Shown: positions 1 through 8,758 of the stretch, piece by piece | How the letters are laid out: each line of letters starts with the position of its first letter | Position numbering within the stretch: position 1 is the first letter of the stretch | Source of the DNA: DATFDN01 sp963818725 | Lineage (GTDB): Bacteria; Pseudomonadota; Alphaproteobacteria; Acetobacterales; Acetobacteraceae | Assembly: GCA_963818725.1 (NCBI GenBank) | Contig: CAWFTU010000014.1 | Location: 1,054,001-1,118,000, forward strand | Reading direction: 5' to 3' | DNA: 64,000 nt | Program-made: the position numbers and the translations under genes | The notes under the pieces: generated by a model | The model's database searches: none | Seen by the model: the letters and a program-made list of their open reading frames with translations, nothing else | What the model was told of the DNA's origin: nothing

Positions 1-280
1 TCATGCCTTCTTGCCCGGCGACGCCGACCTCCACCTGCTCGCCTTCGTCGAGGTTGGCGAGCATGGTGATCATACCGCTCTCCGGGAAACAGGCCGCATC
101 GATGGGCGTGTCAGGAACATGGAGAACCTGCCGCTGGCTGAGAACGACCGAGGTAAATTTCGGCAGGAGCTGGGCCAGCGTGTCGGGTGGCAGGGACGCG
201 AGCAGGCGGTTCCGCGGTGGACCGAGAGGCGGGGGCTGGGCCACGTGGCACTCCTCGCATTTAGCGCGGCGGGAGTACAC
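1..280 (-). CDS. Crp/Fnr-family regulator, N-terminal part, runs off left edge
   Basis: Read on the minus strand from a GTG at 280, about 93 residues stay open to the window edge, so the C-terminal DNA-binding half lies outside. Residues about 24-42 (NRLLASLPPDTLAQLLPKF) and the later CFPESGMITML and EVGVAGQEGM match the start of the cyclic-nucleotide-binding fold in the Crp/Fnr group common in alphaproteobacteria. GTG 280 is the only start codon between the upstream in-frame stop (335-337) and the conserved part, apart from a later GTG at 244. The family binds DNA as dimers and senses redox state or other signals; the signal here is unknown. The family call is secure for this fragment, the start less so. 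Confidence 0.72.
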   Translation of the reverse strand, partial: MYSRRAKCEECHVAQPPPLGPPRNRLLASLPPDTLAQLLPKFTSVVLSQRQVLHVPDTPIDAACFPESGMITMLANLDEGEQVEVGVAGQEGM

Positions 281-739
281 GTCACTCTCAGGCGCCCGCG
301 GCCGGGATCCGTGCGGGCGATCAAGTGTATATGGTTACATGCTGGAGAATTCCTAGCAGGAGTTATATAGAGTGCGGGTGATCGGATCGCCTAACTGATG
401 GCCCGAGGCACAAATGCCTCATTGGTTTGGCCCGGCGGGAGCACAGTGGTCAGTCTTCGAAGCCGGTTCCAGTGACCCCACCAGCTCAGCCGGACGATCG
501 CCAGGAGCGGTCCGCTGAAAAGTGTCCTTTGGCCTTAAAGCTTTGTCCTTTGAAACATTCGTTGCCTCCCCTGCGGCCACGCGGCCGCTTATGTCGCGCT
601 CATCCGCTCAGGAGCGGAAATAAAGCGAGCGCGTTGCCCTGCAACACCGCGTGAAGAGCATGGCGGAACTCCGCCGCTGGTGTGGATCAAGCAACGGCTG
701 CACGAACGACTTTGAACCACCCCGTTTTGGCGCCTCATA
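281..739. other. Intergenic stretch without a recognisable gene
   Basis: Lies between the start of the Crp/Fnr gene and the first IS630-beta copy. Short open frames exist but show no family resemblance, no good ribosome site and no codon pattern. The part near 300-365 is more AT-rich than its surroundings and probably holds the promoter of the regulator gene, but I cannot place -35/-10 boxes with confidence. Confidence 0.5.
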
Positions 740-1895
740 CCAAATCCGGCTGATTAGTTCGGCTGAACCGGCTTTGGCCACCAGTGGAAGCTGGTGTGCG
801 GACGGATCATGCTTGGGTCGAGGCGGGTGCTGCGTTCGGCGATGGCGGCATCGAGGTCGGCCAGGGTGGGGAAGTGCTTGTTGGCCACCGCCTCGTCGAG
901 CAGCGGCCAGAGCCGCTCAGCGGGTTGGAGTTCCGGGCTGTAGGGAGGCAGGAACACCAGCGTGATCCCGTCCGGCACGGCCAAGCCCTTGGGGCCGTGC
1001 CAGCCGGCGTTGTCCAGCACGAGGACGATGTGGCGTCGGCGTCCCGCCCCGCTCTCGCGGGCGAAGGCGGCGAGCCGGGTTTCGAAGGCCGGCTTGTTGA
1101 TGCGGGTGCAGAGATACCAGACCGTCTCGCCGCTGCTCGGCTGCACGAAGGCCGCGACGTGCAGCCACTGGAACCGGTGATGACCCAGCGCCGTTGGGCG
1201 TGCGCCGGCCTTGGCCCAGACCCGGCGGCGGATCGGCTTCAGGCCGAGGCGGTGCTCGTCCTCCGCCCAGACCTCGACCGGCTGTTTCGGGTGCGCCGCC
1301 CGTGCTTGCGCAACGGCAACGTCAACCTGTTTGCGAAGGCCGCCCGCGCCTCCGGATCAGCGGCCCGCGGATGGCGCGGGCGCGGCGTCTGCACCGACCA
1401 GCCGAGCCGCTTCAGCGCCTCCCAGCCGCGCTGCGGATGCACCCGCTCCAGCTTGAGGTGCCGCGCCATCCAGGCCGCCACCTTGGGGCCGCTCCATAGC
1501 CCGCCGTCCTCGGGCGGCTCACGCAGCCGCTCGGCCAGGGCGGCCAGCACCGCCTCGGTCAGCACGCTGGGGGCCCGCCCGTTCCGCCGCCGCCCATCGC
1601 CCAGCGCCGCCGGGCCGCGTGCGTTGTAGCGCGCCGCCACCGCCTCCACCCAGCGCGGCGTGAGCGCCAGAACCCCGGCCACCTCGACCACCGCGCGGCC
1701 CTGCGTTAGCAGCCAGATCGCCTGGGTGTGTCGCGCCTCGGCCACGGTTTGCGCCGCGCGAAACCGCGCGCCCAGTTCCGCCACGCTCAGGTGCTCGACA
1801 ATCCGCGCCACCGGCCATTCCCCGCAGTCAACGCCCCAGCATAGGCCCGCCACATCGGGCCGCTAGCCTAAGCCGAACCGATCATCCGGATTTGG
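740..1895 (-). mobile_element. IS630-family element beta, copy 1
   Basis: Flanked by TA dinucleotides (738-739 and 1896-1897), the target duplication expected of IS630/Tc1-type elements. The ends carry an imperfect inverted repeat of about 28 bp (left end begins CCAAATCCGGCTGATTAG; the right end reads its complement with a few mismatches). It contains a transposase split between two minus-strand frames. The right end stops just before the stop codon of the flavin monooxygenase gene. A second copy in the same orientation lies at 35638-36807; the left two thirds look identical while the right ends differ. Confidence 0.88.
754..1811 (-). pseudogene. IS630-family transposase (beta copy 1), two frames
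   Basis: The N-terminal part (GTG at 1811) carries the helix-turn-helix region of IS630 transposases (AEARHTQAIWLL, then WVEAVAARYNARGPAAL). The C-terminal part in another frame carries the DDE catalytic core: VEVWAEDEHRLGL with the first Asp, VLVLDNAGWHG with the second, and YSPELQPAERLW with the Glu. The frame changes at 1329-1334, where GCA AAC must be re-read as GC/AAA/CAG, a -1 shift. The second beta copy changes frame at the same site, so this is either a programmed -1 frameshift or an old deletion carried by both copies. Without a shift no intact transposase is made. Confidence 0.8.
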
Positions 1896-1897
1896 TA

Positions 1898-3223
1898 TCA
1901 GACCAGAGCCGTAACGCCTCCCTCGATGCCGAGCAGGGCGCGGCCATAGACCTCGGCGCTGATCGCGGGCGAGATCACGGCATGGCGGCTCGCCGTCTCG
2001 GAATCACGCCAGATTCGCTGCATTGGGCTGACATCCGCGAACGAGCCCGCGCCGTGCGCGGAAATCAGCATGTCGATGCCGTTGCGTGCCGCCTTCACGG
2101 CGTGGCCGGTGTCCATTCGCACGCGCGCACGTTCGAGATAGGAGAGCTTGCGGCGGTTGCGCGCGGCATCGTCGATATCACCCGCCGCCCGATAGGCGAA
2201 AAGATGCGCGGTATCGACCAGCGTCGCCGCCTCCGCTAGCGCGAGCTGGAAGCTCGGCGAGGCCGTCTGGGTTTCGTAGAAGGTGTACGAGATGCCACGC
2301 TTCGGTGCCTTCTCGATGACGAACTCCAGCGCACGAGCGCACAGGCCGAGCTGCGGGCCCGCGAGCACCAGAACCGCGACCGGAATGAAGGACGAGCCGT
2401 ACAGCGCCTCCTCCCTGTATGGCGTCGGCGGATCACCGGCCAACAGCTTCGGGACCGACACGATCCGGTGGTCGGGAATGAAGACCTCCTCGGCCACGAC
2501 GGTGTTGCTGCCGGTGCCCTTCATCCCGGCGACGAACCACGTGTCCTCGATCGTCAGCTCGGGCATGGGGATCAGCGCCAGTCCCTGGTCGGTCTCCTGG
2601 CCGCCGGCATCAACGACCGGCACGCCCAGGAGCGCCCAATCCGCATGCAGGCAGCCGCTCGCCCAGGGCCATTTGCCCGTCACGATCAGGCCGCCATCGA
2701 CGCGACGACTCTTCGCGGTCGGCGCGAACACGCCGGCCACGCGCGCCTCCGGGTTTCGGCCCCAGATATCCGCCTGCGCCTCGGCGGACGCCAAGCCCGC
2801 GAACCACGCGCAGACATTCATCAGCGTGGTGGCCCAGGAGGTGGAGCCGCATCCCCGCGCCAGTTCGCGCGACACTTCGAGTTTCGTGCGGAGATCGGTT
2901 TCCAGGCCGCCAAAACGGCGCGGGACCATGATCTTGAAGAGCCCCGCTTCTCGTATCGCCTTGATGTTCTCCTCCACGACGCGGCGATTGGTTTCGGTAG
3001 CGGTCGCGTTCTTCTCCAGCAGAGGCACCAGCGCCCGTGCGCGTCCGACCAGGACATCGCGCAACTCCGAACCGGAAAGGTAAGCGATGTCGCTCACATC
3101 CACACGACCCGATTGGACGATCGGACATAGAAGTGTGGCAGACGGCTTTCCGGCCTTCGTTTGAACCGCCCCCGCCGGTCGTGCATCGGGCAGATCGACC
3201 GTCCGTTCCGTGGTCTGGCTCAT
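1898..3223 (-). CDS. Flavin-dependent monooxygenase, acyl-CoA dehydrogenase fold (HsaA/HpaB-like oxygenase)
   Basis: 441 residues with the acyl-CoA-dehydrogenase fold used by two-component class D flavin monooxygenases: N-terminal helical part (NIKAIREAGLFKIMVPRRFG), middle beta domain (GLIVTGKWPWASGC, WFVAGMKGTGSNTV), C-terminal helical bundle (LISAHGAGSFADVSPMQRIW). These enzymes hydroxylate aromatic rings using reduced flavin supplied by a separate reductase; no reductase is seen nearby. ATG 3223 is chosen for its strong TCAGGAGGAT ribosome site. It lies directly downstream of an extradiol dioxygenase, which fits hydroxylation to a catechol followed by ring cleavage. The IS630-beta right end abuts its stop codon. 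The exact substrate (steroid ring, phenol or hydroxyphenylacetate) cannot be decided. Confidence 0.82.
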   Translation of the reverse strand: MSQTTERTVDLPDARPAGAVQTKAGKPSATLLCPIVQSGRVDVSDIAYLSGSELRDVLVGRARALVPLLEKNATATETNRRVVEENIKAIREAGLFKIMVPRRFGGLETDLRTKLEVSRELARGCGSTSWATTLMNVCAWFAGLASAEAQADIWGRNPEARVAGVFAPTAKSRRVDGGLIVTGKWPWASGCLHADWALLGVPVVDAGGQETDQGLALIPMPELTIEDTWFVAGMKGTGSNTVVAEEVFIPDHRIVSVPKLLAGDPPTPYREEALYGSSFIPVAVLVLAGPQLGLCARALEFVIEKAPKRGISYTFYETQTASPSFQLALAEAATLVDTAHLFAYRAAGDIDDAARNRRKLSYLERARVRMDTGHAVKAARNGIDMLISAHGAGSFADVSPMQRIWRDSETASRHAVISPAISAEVYGRALLGIEGGVTALV

Positions 3224-3770
3224 ATAGAATATCCTCCTGATCTGTGCTCTTGATTCAGCGTGGCTCAGTGCCGTCGAGCGACGATGCGGGCCTCCGGAGA
3301 CGCTTCGTAGTTGAAGGCGAAGTCCTGCGGCGGCTCCGGCCCCCATAGATAGAAGCTGTTGTCGATGGGATGCAACTCGCTCTTCCAGTCCATCTCGATC
3401 GGGATGTAATCGATGTCGGACGAGTATTCCGCGTAGCTGCTCCATGGATCGCGGACATAATGGAAGTAGTTCGATTCGAGCACATGCCGCCCGAGACCCC
3501 AACCCTTGGAGAAGCCGCAATCGGCCATGTGCATGGCGCCGAGCCCGATGTCCTGGATCGAGCCGACGTCCCAGCTACAATGATGGAATCCCGGCGCGCT
3601 GGACTTGGCGAACGCAACCATGTGGTGGTCGCTGCCGTGCACTCCGTGCATGAAGGCGACGACGCCACCCGACTCGTCGGACAACCGCATGCCGAGCACG
3701 TCGGTATAGAACTTATAGATCCGGCTGCCATTATGTTGGATAGAAGCTGAGGGCCACCACGTCCTCGGAC

Positions 3771-4855
3771 ATGAAGCACGTGGACATGCGCAAGCTGGCT
3801 CCGGCGGCCCAGGAAGAAAGACGGCGACAGGTGATCGGCCTGCACCAGAGCGGTGCGAACTATGCGGCAATCGCCGCCCAGGTCGGGCTCAGCCAAACCG
3901 GCGTGTTCGACATCTGCAAGCGTTTTGACGCCCAGGGCGAGACGGGGCTGGTCAGCGGCAAGCGCGGGCGCAAGCCAGACGAGCAGAAGCTGCTGACGAC
4001 GGCACAGGAGAGGGAGATCCAGCGGCTGATCTGCCGCCGTGTGCCCGACGAGTTGGGCCTGGACTTTGCGCTGTGGAGCCGGGCGGAGCAGCCGAAGGTT
4101 CCATGGACGCAGTCCATGGAATGGCTGCGGAGGGGGCGGTGGGTGCGCTCATCCGCCGCCAGTATGGCGTGCGCCTGGCGGTGCGCACCACCGGCACGCA
4201 CCTGGCACGCTGGGGCTTCACCGCGCAAAAGCCGCTGCGGCGGGCCCATGGGCAGCAACCGGCAGCGGTGCGCGATTGGCTGCGCCGGGAGTATCCAGCG
4301 ATTGTCGCCCGGGCCCGGCGGGCGCGTGGGGTGATCTTCTGGGGCGACGAGGCCGGGCTGCGCGCCGAGGACGTGCGCGGTCGTTCCTACGCGCTCCCCG
4401 GCAAGACACCCGTCGTGCGGCCCAACCAGCGCCGCATCGGGCGGGGCCTGATCTCGGCGGTCAGCAACCGAGGCGAGTTGCGCTGGCAGGTGCTGGACGG
4501 CGCGATCAAGGCGCCGGTGCTGATCGGCTTCCTGCAACGCCTGATCCGTGATGCCGGGCGCAAGGTGTTCCTGATCCTCGACCGGCTGCCAGTGCACCGT
4601 TCGGCGGTGGTGCGTGAGTGGCTCGCCCGGCACAAGGCGCAGATCGAGGTCTCCTACCTGCCGTCCCACAGTCCGGAACTCAATCCGGATGAAGGGCTGA
4701 ATGCCGACCTCAAGCGGCACGTCACCCGCAAGCCGCCAATGCGCAGCAAACAGCAGCTCAAGCAGGCCGCCATCAGCCACATGCGTCGGCTGGCCAAGTC
4801 GCCCGCCCGGGTCCGCAGCTTCTTCCGCCAGAAGTCCATGCACTATGCGGCATGA
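3771..4855 (+). pseudogene. IS630-alpha transposase (copy A), split by 44-nt insert
   Basis: The N-terminal frame begins MKHVDMRKLAPAAQEERRR with two helix-turn-helix-like segments (YAAIAAQVGLSQTGVFDICK). The C-terminal frame carries the DDE core: VIFWGDEAGLRAED, FLILDRLPVHRS and SPELNPDEGLN. The frames are separated by the 44-nt hairpin insert at 4089-4132; deleting it gives LWSRAEGAVGALIRRQYGV, a normal IS630 sequence. Copies B and C carry the same split. The element is therefore defective, depends on a related transposase in trans, or needs translational bypassing or frameshifting. Confidence 0.82.
4083..4132 (+). repeat. Palindromic 44-nt insert between GCGGAG direct repeats inside IS630-alpha transposase
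   Basis: GCGGAG occurs at 4083-4088 and again at 4127-4132. Between them lies the palindrome TTCCATGGAC-gca-GTCCATGGAA (4099-4121), extended by GCAGCC and GGCTGC with a bulge. Removal of 44 nt restores the transposase reading frame exactly. The same structure lies at 13646-13695 (copy B, reversed) and 48754-48803 (copy C). Confidence 0.85.
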
Positions 4856-5517
4856 TTCAAGATAATGACAGCCGGATCTATAATGGACTGGGGAACGTCG
4901 CGCACGAACATCAGGACGTGAGCCATCCTGCGCGGCCGGACCTCCGATGTGGTCCCGCGCATCGGCGCGCCGCGCACGCCCGACGGAACGGATGGATTGC
5001 TCACCTCTGACTTCGCGTTGGGGGACGACTTCTCCGCCACCCTCAGCTCAACCAAGGTGCCGTTGACGTCTCGGAACCAGATCCCGTTGCTCTCGAGACC
5101 GGGCGGCGGATCGAGGCGTTGTACGCCGGCCTGGTCCAGCCGTTTCCGGAACCGCTGCACGTCGTCGTCGAAGATGCCGAAGGAGAGATAGCCGAGCGCC
5201 TTCCGCGGCCCTTCGCGGAGAGTTCCCCAGCGGTGCGGGTGGTCGAACGTGAAGAGCGCAAGTCCGTCCGGCTGTTCGCGGACGTCGAGCCCGAAGGACG
5301 TATAGAACCGGCGAGCCTCCTCCAGATTGGGGACCGCCAGATTGAAATGATCCAGCGAATGGACACCCAGCGCGTGGGGTCGGCGGGTGGGCGGAATAAA
5401 TCCACGTATCTGAGTCATCGGAGTTCCTCCTCGCGTCAGGTTTCGGCCGCGAAACGCATGCGGGATCCTCCCTTTGCACCGTTCCTATGCCGTCTGCCTC
5501 GGCGGTCCAGCGCCTAT

Positions 5518-6931
5518 CACTACCTTGGCACTTTAGGTCTGAGTGCGCGGTCCCATCTTTCAGGCATGCAATTGGGAACCGCCTTTGGCCTGCCGCGCGA
5601 TATCGACGCTGACCTCGACCGCTGGCTTGAACCCTTCCTCGCCGTGACCGGCCGCCGCACGCGGCGCACCATGGCGCCGCTGTATGTGCGCGGGCTGCTG
5701 GGGTCAGGCGGGCGCAAGAGCATCCAACCGATGGCCGAGCGGCTCGGATTGTCCGGGCACGACCAGTTGCACCACTTCATCAGCAGCCCGGCCTGGGATG
5801 ACGCGCCGCTGTGGCGCGTGCTGGCCGAGCAGGTCGACCGAGAGGTCGGCGGCGAGGGCGCCGTGCTGGTGGTCGACGACACGGGCCTTCCCAAGAAGGG
5901 CGCGCTCTCGGTCGGGGTGGCGCGGCAATACTGCGGCGCGTTGGGCAAGGTGGCGAACTGCCAGGTGCTGGTCTCCCTGACGCTGGCGCGCGGCGCGGTG
6001 CCGCTGCCGGTCGGGCTGCGGCTGTTCCTGCCGCCTGCCTGGACAGACGATCCGTGCCGCTGCGAAGCGGCAGGCGTGCCGGAGGCGGCGCGCTCGGCGC
6101 GGACCAAGCCCGAGATCGCGTTGGCCGAGATCGACCGGGTGTGTGCGGCCGGTCTGCACTTTTCCTGTGTGCTGGCCGATGCCGGTTTCGGCAGCAGCCC
6201 CGTCTTCCGCCATGGGCTCAACGCGCGCGGCCTGGCTTGGGCGGTCGGCATCGCCTGCACCCAGCTTGTCTATCCGACCACGGTCAGGCCGCGTCCGGCG
6301 CGGACGCCGACCGGGCGGGCGGCCAAACACCCGGTGCCCGACCGACCACCGCGCTCGGCGGCCGAGATGCTGGAGACGCAGCGCTGGCATCGCATCACCT
6401 GGCGCGACGGCACCAAGGGCCCGCTCAGTGCCCGCTTCGCCGCCGTGCGGGTGCGCGTGGCGGACGGACGGCTCAACGCCGAACACACCCGCCTGCCGAG
6501 CGAGGAGGTCTGGCTGATCGGTGAATGGCGCGACAGCGGCGAGACGAAGCACTACCTCAGCAACCTGCCGAAGCGGACCTCGCCGCGGCGGCTGGCCGCC
6601 ACCGTCAAGGCGCGCTGGTCCTGCGAGCAGGGGCACCAGCAGCTCAAGCAGGAACTTGGGCTCGGCGACTTCGAAGGGCGGTCCTGGACTGGCTTGCATC
6701 GGCACGCGCTGATGACCTGCATCGCCTTTGCCTATCTGCAACACCGGCGCCTGAAGGCGGCGGGTCGGGGGAAAAAAGCTGGGCCACAACGGACCGCCGC
6801 CACAGCCGTCGCTGCCTGAGAATCCGCCGCGCCATCATCACCAAGCTGTTCGCTCCGCCTGCGGTTCCGCATCGTTGCCCACACTGCCATCGGCGGTTTT
6901 CGCGGCATGCTTCCAAAGTGCCAAGGTAGTG
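5518..6931 (+). mobile_element. IS701-family insertion sequence
   Basis: About 1414 bp bounded by the perfect 17-bp inverted repeat CACTACCTTGGCACTTT (5518-5534, and its complement ending at 6931). The four bases outside are CTAT on the left and CTAG on the right, close to the 4-bp CTAG-type target duplication typical of IS701 but differing by one base. It sits between the start of the dioxygenase gene and the GntR gene, so it has probably replaced or displaced regulatory DNA shared by the two. Confidence 0.84.
5566..6819 (+). CDS. IS701-family transposase
   Basis: 417 residues starting MQLGTAFGLPRDIDADLDRW. The DDE triad is visible: Asp in VLVVDDTGLPKKG, Asp in FSCVLADAGFGSS and Glu in CEQGHQQLKQELGL, the last being a hallmark of the IS701/IS4-like DDE fold. 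The frame is open throughout, so this is the only clearly intact transposase in the window. Transposition would be cut-and-paste. The open frame continues upstream beyond the IS end, but ATG 5566 is the first start inside the inverted repeats. Confidence 0.88.
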   Translation: MQLGTAFGLPRDIDADLDRWLEPFLAVTGRRTRRTMAPLYVRGLLGSGGRKSIQPMAERLGLSGHDQLHHFISSPAWDDAPLWRVLAEQVDREVGGEGAVLVVDDTGLPKKGALSVGVARQYCGALGKVANCQVLVSLTLARGAVPLPVGLRLFLPPAWTDDPCRCEAAGVPEAARSARTKPEIALAEIDRVCAAGLHFSCVLADAGFGSSPVFRHGLNARGLAWAVGIACTQLVYPTTVRPRPARTPTGRAAKHPVPDRPPRSAAEMLETQRWHRITWRDGTKGPLSARFAAVRVRVADGRLNAEHTRLPSEEVWLIGEWRDSGETKHYLSNLPKRTSPRRLAATVKARWSCEQGHQQLKQELGLGDFEGRSWTGLHRHALMTCIAFAYLQHRRLKAAGRGKKAGPQRTAATAVAA

Positions 6932-7021
6932 CTAGGTGCCCTACCTAAATCCACGAGTCAATGGAAATCTATTTTCGACAGAAGTGTAGTTTTTCGCCCA
7001 AAACGCGCTAGCTTTGGTGCC

Positions 7022-7774
7022 ATGCCTCGCTTTGCCCCCGCCAACTCCAGCCTCACCCAGGACGCCTACGAGCGCCTCCGCGCCGACCTGCTGGCCTGCC
7101 GACTACAGCCCGGGGCGCGGCTGAAGATCGGCGAGCTGTGCCGAACCCTCTCGGTCAGCCTCAGCGCCGTGCGCGAGGCGCTGTCCCGGCTGACGTCCGA
7201 AGGTCTGGTCGTCGCCGAGCCGCAGCGTGGTTTCCGCGTCGCCCCGATCTCGGCCGAGGAGTTGTGCGACCTCACGGCGGTCCGCGCCCAGATCGAGGGC
7301 ATGTGCCTGGAGCGCGCCATCGGCGTCGGCGACGTCACCTGGGAGTCGCAGCTCGTCGCGGCCTTCCATCGCCTGTCCCGCACCCCGGAGCGCGAGCCGG
7401 CGGATCCGGAGCGCATGAACGAAGCGTGGTCCGCGGCCCACGCCGCCTATCACGAGGCGTTGGTTGCCGCGTGCGACAGCCCGTGGCTCCTGCGGTTGCG
7501 CGCGATCCTCTATGCCCAGAGCGAGCGCTACCGGCGCCTTTCGGTGCCGCTCGCGCGGCTCGCGCGCGACCTGAACCGCGAGCACCAGGACATCATGAAG
7601 GCCGCCCTCGGCCGCGACGCCGGGCGCGCGAGGGTCCTCATGACCCAGCACCTCGAGTTGACGACCCGCGCGCTGCTGGAGCAGTCCTGGCCGGCGGACG
7701 CGCCGTCCGATGCGGCACGGCCCGGCCCCACGCCCGCCGCCAAGACTACCGCCATGGGGATTCTAGGGCCCTAG
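7022..7774 (+). CDS. GntR/FadR-family transcriptional regulator (FCD domain)
   Basis: 250 residues. Residues about 10-70 form the winged helix (DAYERLRADLLACRLQPGAR, then LSVSLSAVREALSRLTSEGL and VVAEPQRGFRV); residues about 80-220 form the all-helical FCD ligand domain with His residues in AAYHEAL, LNREHQDI and MTQHLELT that could bind a metal and a carboxylate effector. FCD regulators usually repress catabolic operons and respond to acids made by them, so the adjacent aromatic dioxygenases are plausible targets. Its stop overlaps the end of the convergent VOC gene by 4 bp. The IS701 right end lies 90 bp upstream. Confidence 0.9.
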   Translation: MPRFAPANSSLTQDAYERLRADLLACRLQPGARLKIGELCRTLSVSLSAVREALSRLTSEGLVVAEPQRGFRVAPISAEELCDLTAVRAQIEGMCLERAIGVGDVTWESQLVAAFHRLSRTPEREPADPERMNEAWSAAHAAYHEALVAACDSPWLLRLRAILYAQSERYRRLSVPLARLARDLNREHQDIMKAALGRDAGRARVLMTQHLELTTRALLEQSWPADAPSDAARPGPTPAAKTTAMGILGP

Positions 7775-8385
7775 ACGGCTTCTTGCGGGTGTCCTTCGCG
7801 GCCGGGTGCGTCCGCCATTCCGATGTCGGGAATCGACGACGGCAGGTAGTCGCCCGCGCGGATGGATTTCTGCAAGGCCCGGAACTCCATGCCGGACTTG
7901 AAAGCGCCATAGACCTTCTCGGGGCCGAAGAAGGTGCCAATCGGATTGCCCTGGAAGTCCTTCGAGGTGCGGATGAACTCGGTCGACAGCTTCCAGTCTC
8001 CGAAGTTGTCGCTCTGCAACTCGACAAAATTGCCCTCTGGATCCTTGTAGTACATCGACATGGTCAGCCCGTGATCAAGACAGAACGCCGGGTGGATATT
8101 CTCCCCGGACAAGCGCTTGTAGGTCGACATGAGGTCGTCGAAGCTGTTGTACTCGAAGGCGCTGTGGTGCATGCCGGCGTGCTTCCGTTTCTCCGGGTCT
8201 TCCTCCAGCGCCGGCGTGTAAAGAAAGGCGAGGCGATGATTGGCCTCGTCATTGGTCGTCCAACAGTTCCTGTCGTCCTTGAAATTGACCACCGCTCCCA
8301 CGACGATCCCGTACCATGCGACCATTTCCTCCAGACGGGTGGTCTTGAATGTGACGTGGTGCAGGCTCGGCTTGATCACGTCCAT
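7771..8385 (-). CDS. VOC-family extradiol dioxygenase-like protein
   Basis: 204 residues beginning MDVIKPSLHHVTFKTTRLEE, with an AAGGGAG ribosome site. Candidate Fe(II) ligands are His in SLHHVTF, His in GMHHSAFEY and Glu in GNFVELQ, the spacing of type I extradiol ring-cleavage enzymes; the single pair of VOC motifs fits a one-domain dioxygenase. YYKDPEGNFVELQSD is typical of the family. It may act beside or after the disrupted dioxygenase at 3265-5418 and may be controlled by the convergent GntR gene. The substrate is not predictable. Confidence 0.83.
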   Translation of the reverse strand: MDVIKPSLHHVTFKTTRLEEMVAWYGIVVGAVVNFKDDRNCWTTNDEANHRLAFLYTPALEEDPEKRKHAGMHHSAFEYNSFDDLMSTYKRLSGENIHPAFCLDHGLTMSMYYKDPEGNFVELQSDNFGDWKLSTEFIRTSKDFQGNPIGTFFGPEKVYGAFKSGMEFRALQKSIRAGDYLPSSIPDIGMADAPGREGHPQEAV

Positions 8386-8758
8386 TGCTTGGCTCCCTTG
8401 GTGGTCTAGACCTAGTCCGAATGGCGCAGGAGAGGCTGGCGGGCATGGCGCACGCCTCGATTCGGCGTAGGACTTGGGTGTTGAAGCCAATCCCATCGAT
8501 CACGGAGCGCGATGCCCACGGGATCGGAGTTTATCCCACGTCGCCCAGCCTGTCACCGATCCGTGGCAGACCGGTCGAGGCCCGTTCGACAATGCTTGGC
8601 GTGACTTTGTTGCACGGACCGGCTGGATCGCAACGTCGCGGCCGGCACCTGGATCGCCCTATCATAGCGAGGCGGCAGCCCGATGCTCTGATCTCGCCCC
8701 TCGGTTTGAGGGGGGAGATCAGAACACAGCAGCTGCCGCCCCGGCCGGCGTTAGTTGG
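8386..8758. other. Intergenic region between two minus-strand genes
   Basis: 373 bp that should hold the promoter of the VOC gene and the terminator of the propeller gene. Apart from the hairpin at 8688-8722 I see no conserved open frame or repeat. Confidence 0.5.
8688..8722 (-). terminator. Strong hairpin 37 nt downstream of the propeller gene
   Basis: CTGATCTCGCCCCTC pairs with GAGGGGGGAGATCAG around a 5-nt loop (14 of 15 positions paired). Position and stability suggest a transcription terminator for the gene at 8759-9838, although no clear U-tract follows. Confidence 0.6.

Larger units (their letters stand above)
3716..4880 (+). mobile_element. IS630-family element alpha, copy A
   Basis: 1165 bp with terminal inverted repeats TAGATCCGGCTGnCATTA and flanking TA duplications (3714-3715, 4881-4882). 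In all three copies the dinucleotide is flanked by T on the left and A on the right, so the target is TTAA. Copies B (12898-14062, inverted) and C (48387-49551) have exactly the same length and differ by only a few bases, which indicates recent movement. This copy interrupts the extradiol dioxygenase gene. Confidence 0.93.
3265..5418 (-). pseudogene. Type I extradiol ring-cleavage dioxygenase, split by IS630-alpha copy A
   Basis: The N-terminal part (5418 to 4883) is a VOC domain starting MTQIRGFIPPTRRPHALG with a good GAGGAGGAACT ribosome site; the C-terminal part (3715 to 3265) is the catalytic VOC domain. Removing the 1165-bp IS plus one TA joins DVPQSI to KFYTDVLGMRL in frame, giving a 328-residue protein, normal for this family. 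The Fe(II) ligands appear to be His in RRMAHVLMF, His in GFHHCSWDV and Glu in YAEYSSDI. It would open a catechol made by the neighbouring flavin monooxygenase. As it stands the gene is inactive unless the IS excises. Confidence 0.86.

Noticed and set aside
427..654. 75-residue open frame
   Set aside because: No ribosome site, no family resemblance, composition typical of random GC-rich frames.
784..1629. Long plus-strand open frame across IS630-beta copy 1 (and its twin at 35682-36578)
   Set aside because: It is the antisense shadow of the minus-strand transposase; codons are low-complexity Arg/Ala and no family is matched.
5511..5517. Perfect target duplication for the IS701 element
   Set aside because: The flanking four bases are CTAT and CTAG, one mismatch, so I report near-duplication only.
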